A stretch of DNA of 64,000 bases from positions 1,054,001 through 1,118,000 of the forward strand of contig NZ_CP098478.1 of assembly GCF_023702675.1 (NCBI RefSeq), read 5' to 3'. The DNA comes from Acinetobacter sp. C26M. GTDB taxonomy: Bacteria; Pseudomonadota; Gammaproteobacteria; Pseudomonadales; Moraxellaceae. Within the stretch, counting starts at the first letter, position 1. Every line of letters begins with the position of its first letter. Shown here piece after piece: positions 43,709 through 52,374 of the stretch. The translations under genes were made by a program, and so were the position numbers. The notes beneath the pieces were generated by a model. The model was not told the origin of the DNA and did no database searches. It saw only the letters and a program-made list of their open reading frames with translations.

Positions 43709-44167
43709 ATGAAAAATAAGAAGTTCATTCTAACATTGCTGAGTGTCGTACTTTGTTCAGCATGTAGTACGACATGGCAATGGCAAGAAAATCCGATACA
43801 TGCTGATTATCTTTCGCAGCTTAATTCTATCTGTATCGAAAATAACTCTAAGGTTAAAATTGACCATTTTCAGGAAATACTCATTAATCGATTAGAAAGT
43901 CATCACATTCAAATACAAGTCTTTAATGCTCCATTTAAACCAAATACTTGTGAATTTACGTTGAACTATGATGCAACTGAAGATTACGAAACCGTATTTT
44001 TTATCAGTGAGATGACGTTAAAACTGTATAACCGTGCTGGGCAAAGAATAGGGCTGTCTGAATATCATGTCTATCGAGGTGGCGGACTTGATCTCACAAA
44101 ATATCAAGGTAACGATGTAAAAATTAATCGAGTGGTCGATGGACTTTTAAATTCAAGTAAGAAATAG
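43709..44167 (+). CDS. Small envelope lipoprotein, Sbal_3080-like
   Basis: This 152-residue lipoprotein has a signal peptide with lipobox LCSAC near residue 19. The mature part contains ICIENNSKVKIDHFQEILINRLESHHI, a Cys (NTCEFTLNYDA), and GLSEYHVYRGGGLDLTKYQG. These fit the Sbal_3080-type lipoprotein family, whose function is unknown. There is no clear ribosome-binding site. It is separated from the toxin locus by 142 bases and converges on the HxlR gene, 9 bases away. Confidence 0.75.
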   Translation: MKNKKFILTLLSVVLCSACSTTWQWQENPIHADYLSQLNSICIENNSKVKIDHFQEILINRLESHHIQIQVFNAPFKPNTCEFTLNYDATEDYETVFFISEMTLKLYNRAGQRIGLSEYHVYRGGGLDLTKYQGNDVKINRVVDGLLNSSKK

Positions 44168-44176
44168 GATAATTTC

Positions 44177-44641
44177 TTACTCCGTCCCATCTTCACCCGC
44201 CACATAAACAGGCGACATCTGTCTCGCATCAAGAGGCTGGTTGCAACAATCACAAGTTAGGCTTGGGCTGGTCACATGCCCACAGCTTTTGTGCAGATAA
44301 CGCAATTCGGGAAATTGCTTATTTTCATTTTGCCAAATATTGCCCCATGTACTCATGGTGACAATAATCGGATAGAGTGCTAAACCCTTTTCAGTCAGCT
44401 TATACTCATAACGTTTTGGTGCTTCATGATAAAGCACTTTCTCAAAAATCTTGTGCTCCACCAATCGGTTAATACGTTCGGTCAGCAAATGACGGGTGAT
44501 GCCTAACTGCTTTTGAAAGTCATCAAAACGACGGGTTTTCATAAAGGCATTACGAATAATCAGCAGAGTCCAGCGGTCGCCAAAAATCGACAAAGTCCGT
44601 GCAATTGGACAATTCATTTCACCGAGTTCATGCCATTTCAT
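44177..44641 (-). CDS. HxlR-family transcriptional regulator
   Basis: This winged helix-turn-helix protein of 154 residues shows the HxlR pattern: CPIARTLSIFGDRWTLLIIRNAF with the conserved redox-type Cys near residue 11, then RFDDFQKQLGITRHLLTERI as recognition helices. After residue 110 it has a short Cys cluster (SCGHVTSPSLTCDCCNQPL, four Cys) that could bind zinc; this is beyond the core domain. It is divergent from the PF10118 protein gene at 44805 and probably controls it through the inverted repeat at 44752-44776. Confidence 0.9.
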   Translation of the reverse strand: MKWHELGEMNCPIARTLSIFGDRWTLLIIRNAFMKTRRFDDFQKQLGITRHLLTERINRLVEHKIFEKVLYHEAPKRYEYKLTEKGLALYPIIVTMSTWGNIWQNENKQFPELRYLHKSCGHVTSPSLTCDCCNQPLDARQMSPVYVAGEDGTE

Positions 44642-44719
44642 CGCAATACCATCTATATGTCTTTACAGGAAGCAGGCTGTCATTTTAGGACAACTTGAAC
44701 GATTAAGATATCCGCTTTA

Positions 44720-44776
44720 TTGACAACTTATCATAGCAGCTATATTTTTCAATTAAGTTCTTTTTTGGAACTTAAT
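44720..44776 (+). promoter_or_regulatory. Sigma-70 promoter with overlapping inverted repeat
   Basis: TTGACA (44720-44725), a 17-base spacer and TATTTT (44743-44748) form a good promoter for the gene at 44805. A 9-bp perfect inverted repeat (ATTAAGTTC/GAACTTAAT, 7-base spacer, 44752-44776) sits just after the -10, where a bound HxlR repressor would block initiation. Confidence 0.65.
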
Positions 44777-44804
44777 ATTTTGAGATCTATTCTTGAGGTG
44801 AGTT

Positions 44805-45671
44805 ATGTCTGCGTCAGCGTTAAAAGAAAAATCAAAGCAAAAGATACCTGCATCATTTCCAGTCCGCCGTATGGATTATGAATTTCAGGATATGCCCAAA
44901 TACTGGTGTAATAATGAGCCAACCTTTACCCATTATTTCACAGGACTGTCCACCCTATTTCCAGAAGGAGAGTCTTACTTCGTCCGTTCGGTAAGAGCTT
45001 TGCGTGATCAAGTCAAAAGCAACTCGCAACTGGATCGTGATATTGGCGCATTCATTGGTCAGGAAGCCATGCACTCCAAAGAGCATCATGCCTTCCATGT
45101 CAGTGCACAACAATATGGGTTAGATCCTGAATCATTGGAAAAAGTGACAGGTATCATCCTCAAAGCCATTGAACGAACTTTTCCGAAAAAGTGGAATTTA
45201 TTGGTCACCGTTGGCTTAGAACATTACACCGCAGTACTGGTGGTGGAGATGATGAAAAACGTCAATGAATTAATGACCGATACCACTATTCGGAATTTAT
45301 GGTTATGGCACAGTGTGGAAGAAACCGAACACAAAGCGGTTGCCTATGACATGTATGAATATCTCTACGGCAAAGGGCTTGATGCTTATATCCCACGGGT
45401 TGCGATTTTTAGCCTGAGTTTGGTCCTTATCACAACCTTCTCGAATGTCTACCAAGTGGTATTGATGTCCAGAGACAAGCAATTACTGAATTTAAAATCG
45501 TGGGCTAAATTTGCAGGCTTTACTATGCAGGCCTATCGAAAATTGGTGCCACAATTTTTTTCTTATTATCGTCGTGACTTCCATCCCAATGATACCGATG
45601 AGTCTGACATCGTGGCAAAAACCAAAATCAAAATTGGTTTGTCTTCAGAGCAGTCGACTTTCGTGCATTAA
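44805..45671 (+). CDS. PF10118-type metal-dependent hydrolase-like protein
   Basis: This 288-residue helical protein belongs to the predicted metal-dependent hydrolase group PF10118, a ferritin/diiron-like fold. Putative metal ligands occur in FIGQEAMHSKEHHAFH, in GLEHYTAVL and in LWHSVEETEHKAVAYD. A hydrophobic segment (AIFSLSLVLITTFSNVYQVVL) near residue 205 may anchor it to the membrane. The family's reaction is not established; neighbours suggest a role in modifying hydrophobic compounds. GAGGTGAG precedes the ATG. It is a paralogue of the protein at 55280 and has the length expected for that protein if its amber stop were read through. Confidence 0.85.
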   Translation: MSASALKEKSKQKIPASFPVRRMDYEFQDMPKYWCNNEPTFTHYFTGLSTLFPEGESYFVRSVRALRDQVKSNSQLDRDIGAFIGQEAMHSKEHHAFHVSAQQYGLDPESLEKVTGIILKAIERTFPKKWNLLVTVGLEHYTAVLVVEMMKNVNELMTDTTIRNLWLWHSVEETEHKAVAYDMYEYLYGKGLDAYIPRVAIFSLSLVLITTFSNVYQVVLMSRDKQLLNLKSWAKFAGFTMQAYRKLVPQFFSYYRRDFHPNDTDESDIVAKTKIKIGLSSEQSTFVH

Positions 45672-45729
45672 TAAATTGTAGAGAAAATCATCTGCATGAA
45701 TGCATCGCCAAAGGAACAAATATCTGTAA

Positions 45730-45764
45730 GATAAGTTGAGTGAGCGCCAAGCTGCTCACTTATC
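45730..45764. promoter_or_regulatory. 35-bp dyad before the GST gene
   Basis: The outer arms GATAAGT/ACTTATC and inner arms TGAGC/GCTCA are centred near 45747, between the PF10118 gene and the GST gene. There is no U-tract, so an operator is more likely than a terminator. Confidence 0.35.
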
Positions 45765-45800
45765 ATCGAGATGAATTCAATAAAAAATGGATAGATAACA

Positions 45801-46481
45801 ATGAGTAAAGTGGTCTTACATCAATGGGAAATTTCACCATTCTGCAAAAAAGTCGCACGGATGTTGCAGTTTAAAGGCATTCCATTTGAAACCGTGAATT
45901 ATAACGGCGTATTGGGGGCCAAAGTCCCAATGTTGAGTAAAGTCGGCAAAGTCCCTGTGCTGGACATCAACGGACAGCGTATTCAGGACAGTACCCGCAT
46001 TGCCCGTTATCTGGATGAAGCCTATCCAGATTTGCCACTTTTATATCCTGTAGATCCACTACAAAAAGCCTATGTTGAATTGTGGGAAGACTGGTCGGAC
46101 GAGTTGTTATATTTCTATGAAGTGTATTTTCGGGTCAGTGATGCTGATGCTTTGAATCATGCGGTGGCAATCAGTGCGGAAGGTCGTCCTAAGCATGAGG
46201 TTGTACTGATGAAACCTTTGCTCAAGGCTGCATTGAATATGCAAGTGAAGATGCAAGGTACAGGGCGTATGGCAAAGGCTGATATCGAAGCAGAATTTAC
46301 ACGACACTTAGAGCGTATTGAATTTGTGTTAGGTCAAACGGGCTGGTTGGTCGGTGAAGCCAAAACCATTGCCGATATTGCAGTCGGTTCTCAACTGTTA
46401 GAAGTCATACGCACCAGTAAAATCTGGGGGCCAAAAATTAACAGCTATCCGCATATTCAGCACTGGATACAACATTTATGA
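45801..46481 (+). CDS. Glutathione S-transferase family protein
   Basis: This GST-like protein has 226 residues. The N-terminal thioredoxin-like domain starts VVLHQWEISPFCKKVARML, with the SPFCKK active-site region, then GKVPVLDINGQRIQDSTRIARYLDE containing the cis-Pro (KVPVL) and the glutathione gamma-Glu contact (QDS). The helical C-terminal domain contains TIADIAVGSQL. It heads a three-gene operon: its stop overlaps the SDR start by 4 bases (ATGA). It may conjugate or isomerise a product of the neighbouring oxidoreductases. Confidence 0.88.
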   Translation: MSKVVLHQWEISPFCKKVARMLQFKGIPFETVNYNGVLGAKVPMLSKVGKVPVLDINGQRIQDSTRIARYLDEAYPDLPLLYPVDPLQKAYVELWEDWSDELLYFYEVYFRVSDADALNHAVAISAEGRPKHEVVLMKPLLKAALNMQVKMQGTGRMAKADIEAEFTRHLERIEFVLGQTGWLVGEAKTIADIAVGSQLLEVIRTSKIWGPKINSYPHIQHWIQHL

Positions 46482-47245
46482 ATCAGGTCAATCGAGATTC
46501 GACCCAGCCAACAGGTATTGTGGTTGTGATTGGCGTTGGGGCAGAACAGGGCATTGGTGCAGCGGTGTGTCGCCGTTTTGCCCATGAGCAATTCAAAATA
46601 TATGTGGTGGGGCGAACGCTCAATAAAGTCGAAAAGGTGGCAGCAACAATTAATGCTCAAGGTGGGCAGGCTATTGCCTATGCACTGGATGCTGAAAATG
46701 AGCAACAGCTTCAGACCTTATTTGATCATTTAAGCAATCAGCCAGAAGCTCTGGCAGCAGTGATCCATAATGTCGGTGGCAATATTCCTTCGATCTTTTT
46801 ACAGAGCAGTTTAAAGTTTTTTAGCCAAATGTGGCGTTCGACCTTTTTATCTGCGGTATTGGTGGCGCAGCGTAGTTTGCCCATTTTTCAAAAACAGCAG
46901 CAGGGTACCTTGATTTTTACGGGTGCCAGTGCCTCATTACGAGGGAAACCTTTTTTTGCCGCATTTACCATGGGCAAATCTGCGTTGAGAAGCTATGCCT
47001 TAAATTTGGCAGCACTATATCGTCCTCAAAATATCCATGTGGCGCATGTGGTGGTGGATGGCATGGTCGATGGTGATCGTGTCAATAAAGCCTTATGGGG
47101 CTTGGGTCGGCTAGCGAGGTTAACCCGTGGCACAGGTGGTTTAAATATTGAGGCAATTGCCGAAAATTACTGGATGCTCTATCAGCAAAATGCTGACTTA
47201 TGGACGCATGAACTGGATTTACGTCCTTATCAGGAGAAATTCTAA
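46478..47245 (+). CDS. SDR-family protein with atypical active site
   Basis: This 255-residue short-chain dehydrogenase-like protein has the Rossmann motif GVGAEQGIG, though not the usual TGxxxGIG. The NNAG-equivalent is HNVGG. The catalytic Ser is in FTGASASL, but the YxxxK motif reads FTMGK, with Phe in place of the catalytic Tyr. It may therefore bind NAD(P) without normal SDR catalysis, or use another residue. The C-terminus (ENYWMLYQQNADLWTHELD) resembles that of the next gene. Overlap with the GST gene and a 1-base gap to the next gene indicate one operon. Confidence 0.85.
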   Translation: MNQVNRDSTQPTGIVVVIGVGAEQGIGAAVCRRFAHEQFKIYVVGRTLNKVEKVAATINAQGGQAIAYALDAENEQQLQTLFDHLSNQPEALAAVIHNVGGNIPSIFLQSSLKFFSQMWRSTFLSAVLVAQRSLPIFQKQQQGTLIFTGASASLRGKPFFAAFTMGKSALRSYALNLAALYRPQNIHVAHVVVDGMVDGDRVNKALWGLGRLARLTRGTGGLNIEAIAENYWMLYQQNADLWTHELDLRPYQEKF

Positions 47246-47246
47246 G

Positions 47247-47936
47247 ATGAGTAAGTTGTTACCGCAATGGTTTAAATCCAAACAAAAAACCAAGGGCTGT
47301 ATTGTAATCGTGGGCAATGCTGTCCAGCAACTGAGTCAACTTTTTGTTGGGCAAGTTCAGTGCGATGCTATGCCTGTTTATCAACTGCAGCATGATGCAA
47401 CTAAAACCCAGCCACAGATCGAGGCCCAAGTGGAAGGGCTGATCGCTGTTCGACTCAATCTACTTGATGTGGCTGCAGTTAAAAGTGTTATACAGAAGAT
47501 TCAGAAAGCAGGGCATTTTGTCGATTTATGCATTTTCCAGCCTGACTTTGTGCTGCCAGAAAATAATCATTCCTTGTCCGCTGAACAGCTTGAGAACTAT
47601 TGGCAAAACACAGGCTTAACGGCAGTGAATATTGCTCAAACCGTGATTCGTCAGATGCTATCCAAACAGCAAGGAACCTTGATTTTTTTAGGGACTCAAC
47701 AGCCAGTCGAATCGGAGCAGGATTTATTCAGTCAAAGTATGTCTGCCAGTATTCGAGCTTTAGCACAATCCTTAGCTAGGGAGTTCCACCCCAAGGGCAT
47801 TCATGTGGTGTATTGTGTGGTACCGCATGGGCAAACGGCAAAACATCAATTGATGCAATCGCTGCAACAGACCTGTTGGCATTTGTACCAACAACCTAAA
47901 TCGACATGGAGTCAGGAACTGCGCTTAGGATTATAA
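47247..47936 (+). CDS. Degenerate SDR-like protein
   Basis: This 229-residue protein starts at ATG 47247, 10 bases after AGGAG; the frame is open further upstream inside the previous gene. The fold pattern of an SDR is visible (CIVIVGNAVQQ, QQGTLIFLGTQQP, ASIRALAQSLAREFHPKGIHVVYCVV), but the glycine-rich cofactor motif, NNAG and YxxxK are all missing. Its C-terminal TCWHLYQQPKSTWSQELRL matches the end of the upstream SDR, so the two probably arose by tandem duplication. It may be a structural partner of the upstream protein rather than an enzyme. Confidence 0.75.
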   Translation: MSKLLPQWFKSKQKTKGCIVIVGNAVQQLSQLFVGQVQCDAMPVYQLQHDATKTQPQIEAQVEGLIAVRLNLLDVAAVKSVIQKIQKAGHFVDLCIFQPDFVLPENNHSLSAEQLENYWQNTGLTAVNIAQTVIRQMLSKQQGTLIFLGTQQPVESEQDLFSQSMSASIRALAQSLAREFHPKGIHVVYCVVPHGQTAKHQLMQSLQQTCWHLYQQPKSTWSQELRLGL

Positions 47937-47948
47937 AATCATGCGCAT

Positions 47949-49400
47949 TCAATCATTGGGCTGAAATGCCTCATAGAGCAAACGAATAATGTTTGAAATT
48001 TCAGTTTCATTAATGGCGGCATACCCAAAACGGATATGAAAATGCTCATTTGATTGCTGACTTTGCTCGGCAAAATGAGCTTCAGCATCAATATGCAATT
48101 GATTCAGTAGCTCGGCATATTCAGCACGATAGGGAAATTTAAATCTGACCCATAAGGCCATGCCACCTAGCGGTGAGTTGAGTTCGACCTGATCTTTAAA
48201 TACCGCTTGGAAATGATTGAGTGCAAAGTCGCGCCGTTGTTGATAAATCTTGCGCATCTTGCGGATATGGCGTTTGACTTCTCCCTGTTGCATCAGTTCG
48301 GCCATCGCCAATTCAGTGATAATATTGCCTTGTTTATCGATCAATAAAATATCCTGATTCATGGCATGGATGATGTCTCGATTGGCGACCACATAGCCAA
48401 TTCTTAGGCTTGGGGCAAAGACCTTGGACAGCGAACCTATATGAATCACTTTTTCTGCATGCGGTAAGCTGATCAGCGGTGGAATTGGACGGCTGTCATA
48501 ATGAAATTCGTGATCATAGTCATCTTCAATAATATAGAAATCAGATGCTTTCGACAGTTCCAATAGTTTCAGGCGTCGATCCATCGCCATGGTCACAGTG
48601 GTCGGATATTGATGATGTGGTGTGGTATAGATTGCAGCCACAGCATGTTTTTCTAGTATTTCTTCAAGATGCTGGATATCAAGACCGTGTTGATCCAACC
48701 GAACTCGCACGATGTGATAATGATGTGATAAAAAGGTTTCAATTGCAGGCGGATAAGACCAGTGTTCCACCACAATCACTTTGCGTGATGAGCTTTGTTT
48801 AGCCAGCACACGAGCGGCTAAAAAAATCCCCATTTGGCTACCACGAACCACACAGATATTCTCGATGCTGGTTTTAATAAAGCGTTCCATTGACAGCATT
48901 TGCAGCAATGCCTGACGTAACTCAATACTACCTTGTGGATCACCATAACCCATGATTTGCGAACGGGTCACTTGAATCAGGGCATGTCGATAGGCACGGG
49001 AAAATAACTCATAAGGGATTAGGCGGATATCTGGAATGCCATCATTTTTAATTGCTACTGGACTGATTGTATTGGATGAAGGATTGAGTTTTTCCACAGC
49101 ATTTATTTTTTTATGTTTTAACTCAGGCAGATTCTCCGCCACAAAAGTGCCTTGTCGTGGTTTTGAGATCAACCAGCCTTGTGCTTCTAAATCTTCATAA
49201 ACCGACTGTACGGTTTTACGATTAATTTTTAATTCATCGGCGAGCGAGCGAGAGCCAGATAGGCGTGAACCTGAACTTAACCGACCAGATAGAATCTCTT
49301 CAATAATCTGATTGGCTAACTTGAGAAAGATAGTTTTTTCTTCCCGGTCTTCAAGATGAAGACGAATCTTCCATGGCTGCTGCATGTTGGTCTGGACCAT
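47949..49400 (-). CDS. MocR/PdxR-type regulator (GntR helix-turn-helix plus aminotransferase domain)
   Basis: This MocR-type regulator has about 483 residues. The N-terminal GntR winged helix contains SGSRLSGSRSLADELKINRKTVQSVYEDLEAQGWL. The class I aminotransferase-like domain follows, with HIGSLSKVFAPSLRIGYV holding the PLP-binding Lys. The start is uncertain. Mets at 49463, 49400 and 49385 are possible, and I prefer 49400 because it leaves room for promoters before the divergent aldolase gene at 49493. MocR proteins usually activate neighbouring genes in response to an amine, amino acid or PLP-bound ligand, here presumably the aldolase/DHDPS pair. Confidence 0.88.
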   Translation of the reverse strand: MVQTNMQQPWKIRLHLEDREEKTIFLKLANQIIEEILSGRLSSGSRLSGSRSLADELKINRKTVQSVYEDLEAQGWLISKPRQGTFVAENLPELKHKKINAVEKLNPSSNTISPVAIKNDGIPDIRLIPYELFSRAYRHALIQVTRSQIMGYGDPQGSIELRQALLQMLSMERFIKTSIENICVVRGSQMGIFLAARVLAKQSSSRKVIVVEHWSYPPAIETFLSHHYHIVRVRLDQHGLDIQHLEEILEKHAVAAIYTTPHHQYPTTVTMAMDRRLKLLELSKASDFYIIEDDYDHEFHYDSRPIPPLISLPHAEKVIHIGSLSKVFAPSLRIGYVVANRDIIHAMNQDILLIDKQGNIITELAMAELMQQGEVKRHIRKMRKIYQQRRDFALNHFQAVFKDQVELNSPLGGMALWVRFKFPYRAEYAELLNQLHIDAEAHFAEQSQQSNEHFHIRFGYAAINETEISNIIRLLYEAFQPND

Positions 49401-49492
49401 ATAAGTTTTAAAAACTGGATATTTTAACTCACCCACTGACTTCGTATTCTGCATCTGTCCCATCAACAAATCAACAGTAGCGAGGTGGTCTC

Positions 49493-50272
49493 ATGCAAAC
49501 GGCATTACTCAGCAAACAGCAATTGATGCAAACTGCGCAGCAGAATATGAATTTGATCCAAGAGGTCAATTACAGTGATCGACAGAAGTTGGCTTTGACC
49601 TGTCGTATTTTATTTGATCATGGTCATGATGCAGGCTTGGCAGGGCAAATTACCTGCCGTGCTGAACAAGAAAATACCTTTATCACGCAACGTTTTGGTT
49701 TGGGTTTTGACGAAATTACCGCAGCCAATTTATTGGTGGTGGATCAAGATCTCAAACCTTTAGAGCAGCAAGGTATGGCCAACCCAGCTAATCGTTTTCA
49801 TACCTGGATTTATCAGCAACATCCTGAAGTGAATTGCATTATCCATACCCATCCAACCCATATTGCAGCCTTGTCGATGCTACGTGTGCCACTCGCCATT
49901 TCGCAAATGGATACCTGTGCCTTGTATGAAGATTGTTCCTTTGTTGGCGAATGGCCGGGAGTACCTGTCGGTAATGAAGAAGGCATTTTTATTTCCGAAG
50001 CTTTAGGAAAAAATCGGGCGGTGTTGCTGTCTCATCACGGTCAATTGGTGGCAGGCAAGAGCATTGAAGAAGCTTGTAATTTAGCGCTGTTGATTGAACG
50101 CGCCGCACGTTTGCAACTGTTAGCGATGTCGGCAGGACAGATTCAACCGATTCCGCATGAACTGGCAAAAGAAGCCCATGACTGGCTGTCTACTGATAAG
50201 CGTAACAAAGTCAATTTTGCCTATTACGCACGCAAGGCTTTGAAAAACCATCAAGAGTGTATCGAGGAGTAA
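49493..50272 (+). CDS. Class II aldolase/adducin family protein
   Basis: This 259-residue protein has the aldolase II fold. The zinc ligands are visible as HTHPTH near residue 118-123 and the later His in LLSHHGQLVAG, and an early GLAGQITCR matches the phosphate/substrate loop. Such enzymes cleave carbon-carbon bonds of sugar phosphates or decarboxylate/hydrate aromatic and hydroxy-acid intermediates. The substrate is not predictable. The gene is divergent from the MocR regulator and 5 bases ahead of a DHDPS-family gene, so the two enzymes probably act in one pathway. Confidence 0.88.
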   Translation: MQTALLSKQQLMQTAQQNMNLIQEVNYSDRQKLALTCRILFDHGHDAGLAGQITCRAEQENTFITQRFGLGFDEITAANLLVVDQDLKPLEQQGMANPANRFHTWIYQQHPEVNCIIHTHPTHIAALSMLRVPLAISQMDTCALYEDCSFVGEWPGVPVGNEEGIFISEALGKNRAVLLSHHGQLVAGKSIEEACNLALLIERAARLQLLAMSAGQIQPIPHELAKEAHDWLSTDKRNKVNFAYYARKALKNHQECIEE

Positions 50273-50277
50273 ATAAC

Positions 50278-51159
50278 ATGAAAATTGAAGGAATTATTGC
50301 TTATCCCGTCACACCATTTAAAGCAGATGGCCAACAACTTGATCTTAATGCTTTGAGCATTAGCTTAAATGCGCTGCTTGAATCACAATGTGATGCGATT
50401 GCACCTTTGGGCAGTGCAGGGGAAAGTGCATATTTGTCTTGGCAAGAGTGGCAACAGGTGGCGCAAACCACAATTGAAGTGGTGAATCAGCGTGTTCCTG
50501 TGATTGTTGGAATTTCTGAACTGACCACTGCAATGGCGATTCAAAAAGCCAAGAAAGCAGAGCAGTTGGGTGCAGATGTGATTATGGTGATTCCTGTCTC
50601 TTACTGGAAACTCACCGATCAAGAAATTTATGATTATTATCAGCAGATTGCCGCATCGGTAAAATTGCCGATCATGGTCTATAACAATCCTGCGACCAGT
50701 GGGATTGATATGTCACCTGAGCTGATCGTGAAGATGTTTAATGAGATCGACAATATTTGCATGGTCAAAGACAGCACCGGTGATATTCAGCGTATGCATA
50801 AATTTCATGCCTTAAGCCAAGGGGAGTTGCCATTTTATAATGGTTCTAATCCATTGGCGCTAGAAGCCTTCTGTGCTGGAGCAACAGGGTGGTGTACTGC
50901 TGCGCCGAATTTGTTGGGCGATCTACCAAAGCAATTGTATGAAGCGATTCAACAAGGTGATCTGTCAAAAGCGCAGGCGATATTTTATCAGCAATTACCT
51001 GTGCTGAGTTTTATCGTCAAAGGTGGCTTACCGAAAACAGTAAAATCGGGACTCAATTTACTGGGCTTGTCGGTTGGTGCGCCAAGACCGCCTTTGCAAA
51101 GTGCGACAGTGACTGAAATTGAGCAATTAAAAAGCTTGTTACAGGCTGCAGTAAAATAA
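50278..51159 (+). CDS. DHDPS/N-acetylneuraminate-lyase family aldolase
   Basis: This 293-residue TIM-barrel Schiff-base lyase starts at ATG 50278. The motif GSAGES (residues 45-50) is the GxxGE pyruvate carboxylate site. Y135 (VYNNP) and K164 (MVKDSTGD) are the catalytic Tyr and the Lys that forms the imine. Members condense pyruvate with, or cleave it from, an aldehyde, or dehydrate sugar acids. It is unlikely to be the housekeeping DapA because it lies in an accessory operon behind a class II aldolase and a MocR regulator. The true substrate is unknown. Confidence 0.88.
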   Translation: MKIEGIIAYPVTPFKADGQQLDLNALSISLNALLESQCDAIAPLGSAGESAYLSWQEWQQVAQTTIEVVNQRVPVIVGISELTTAMAIQKAKKAEQLGADVIMVIPVSYWKLTDQEIYDYYQQIAASVKLPIMVYNNPATSGIDMSPELIVKMFNEIDNICMVKDSTGDIQRMHKFHALSQGELPFYNGSNPLALEAFCAGATGWCTAAPNLLGDLPKQLYEAIQQGDLSKAQAIFYQQLPVLSFIVKGGLPKTVKSGLNLLGLSVGAPRPPLQSATVTEIEQLKSLLQAAVK

Positions 51160-51168
51160 ATATGTTTG

Positions 51169-51196
51169 AGTCTGGTCGACATCGAGCGACCTGACT
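51169..51196. terminator. Hairpin between convergent DHDPS-like and AraC genes
   Basis: AGTCTGGTCG and CGACCTGACT pair at 9 of 10 positions around an 8-base loop. A long U-tract is lacking. Confidence 0.5.
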
Positions 51197-51216
51197 TAAC
51201 TTATATCGTAAGCCGT

Positions 51217-52266
51217 TTAAATTTGGGTTTGGCGAAACTGGCTAGGTGTAAGGCCACTCCATTTCTTAAAGGCACGGGCAAAGTTGGCAGGTTGTAGATA
51301 GCCTAAGTACAGTGCAATATCCTGTACTTCCATCTGCGGATTGAGTAAAAGCTGTTTAGCCTGTTGATATCTGACCTCATCTAATAAACCCAGATAGGAA
51401 TAACCTGCGTCATCTAACTTTCTTCTTAGAGTTCTGCTGGAGGTATGCAAGCGTTCGGCAATGCTATCTAAACTCGGATAGCCTTTTTGTGGAGTGAGCT
51501 GTAATTCGGTTCTAACCCTGAGCCCAATATCTTGAATGGTTTCGGAAAAGCGGATTTGTTCGGCTTCACATTGGGCTAAGGCATGTTGAAAAGCGGTCGG
51601 ATCGGCCATTTTGGTGGGGAGGTTAAGGATGGCAGCAGGATAACGAATTTGATTGTGAGCTTGATTAAAGCGAACAGTCGGAAGTTGTGGCTGAAATTTT
51701 TGATGATAGGACGGTTCAGACCAGTCGACATGCAGTTCAACATCCGAAAAATCATGCTCGGCTAAGGTCAGTGCCGTTTGAACCACGCCAATCATTAGGC
51801 ATTCATAAAAAAAGCGTCTTAGCATTTCTGCCTGTTCAAGTTGTTGACTGACTACCGGATGAGTTTGTTGAATTTCAATAATGGATTGTTGTTCTTGTTC
51901 AGAAAAATCAATTCGGTAATCTTTGAGCCGCATATTAAAAAATTGACTGGCCAATCCAATGGCCTGTTTGAGCGAAGGACTGCTCATTAGCGCATAGCCC
52001 ATGGAGCCGTGGGCGGTTAAACGAAGTTTGAGTCCATATTCGTACCCCAGACCACAGTCTTGCGCCAGACTTAAACTAACCCATGCCAATTTTGACCATT
52101 GGATTGGAGTAATACGGGCATCCACTTGGTGTAGAAGTGCTGAAGGTATTTTGCTTTGGTATAGCAATTCGGATGCAGAAAACCCTTTTTCGACCATGAT
52201 CTCTAATAATAAGTGTGCATAAGAAATCGGAATACTGGCTTTGGATAAGCCATAGGGATCTTTCAT
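51217..52266 (-). CDS. AraC-family regulator, VirS/OruR-like
   Basis: This 349-residue protein has an N-terminal arabinose_bd-type domain (residues about 15-210) and a C-terminal AraC domain (about 245-345). The latter shows SLDSIAERLHTSSRTLRRKLDDAGYSYLGLLDEVR and VQDIALYLGYLQPANFARAFKKWSG. This architecture is that of VirS, the activator of the mycobacterial mymA operon, and of OruR. It is divergent from the SDR gene at 52375, 108 bases away, which heads the catabolic operon. It is the likely local activator. Confidence 0.9.
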   Translation of the reverse strand: MKDPYGLSKASIPISYAHLLLEIMVEKGFSASELLYQSKIPSALLHQVDARITPIQWSKLAWVSLSLAQDCGLGYEYGLKLRLTAHGSMGYALMSSPSLKQAIGLASQFFNMRLKDYRIDFSEQEQQSIIEIQQTHPVVSQQLEQAEMLRRFFYECLMIGVVQTALTLAEHDFSDVELHVDWSEPSYHQKFQPQLPTVRFNQAHNQIRYPAAILNLPTKMADPTAFQHALAQCEAEQIRFSETIQDIGLRVRTELQLTPQKGYPSLDSIAERLHTSSRTLRRKLDDAGYSYLGLLDEVRYQQAKQLLLNPQMEVQDIALYLGYLQPANFARAFKKWSGLTPSQFRQTQI

Positions 52267-52374
52267 TTTTAGTTTTAAGTTGGCCGAAAATGATTAGCAG
52301 TATGTCTGAATTACCGCTCACGCTCAAGTTAAGCATCTTCGATACTTGGGACTATTGTAGAGATCTGAGTATGA

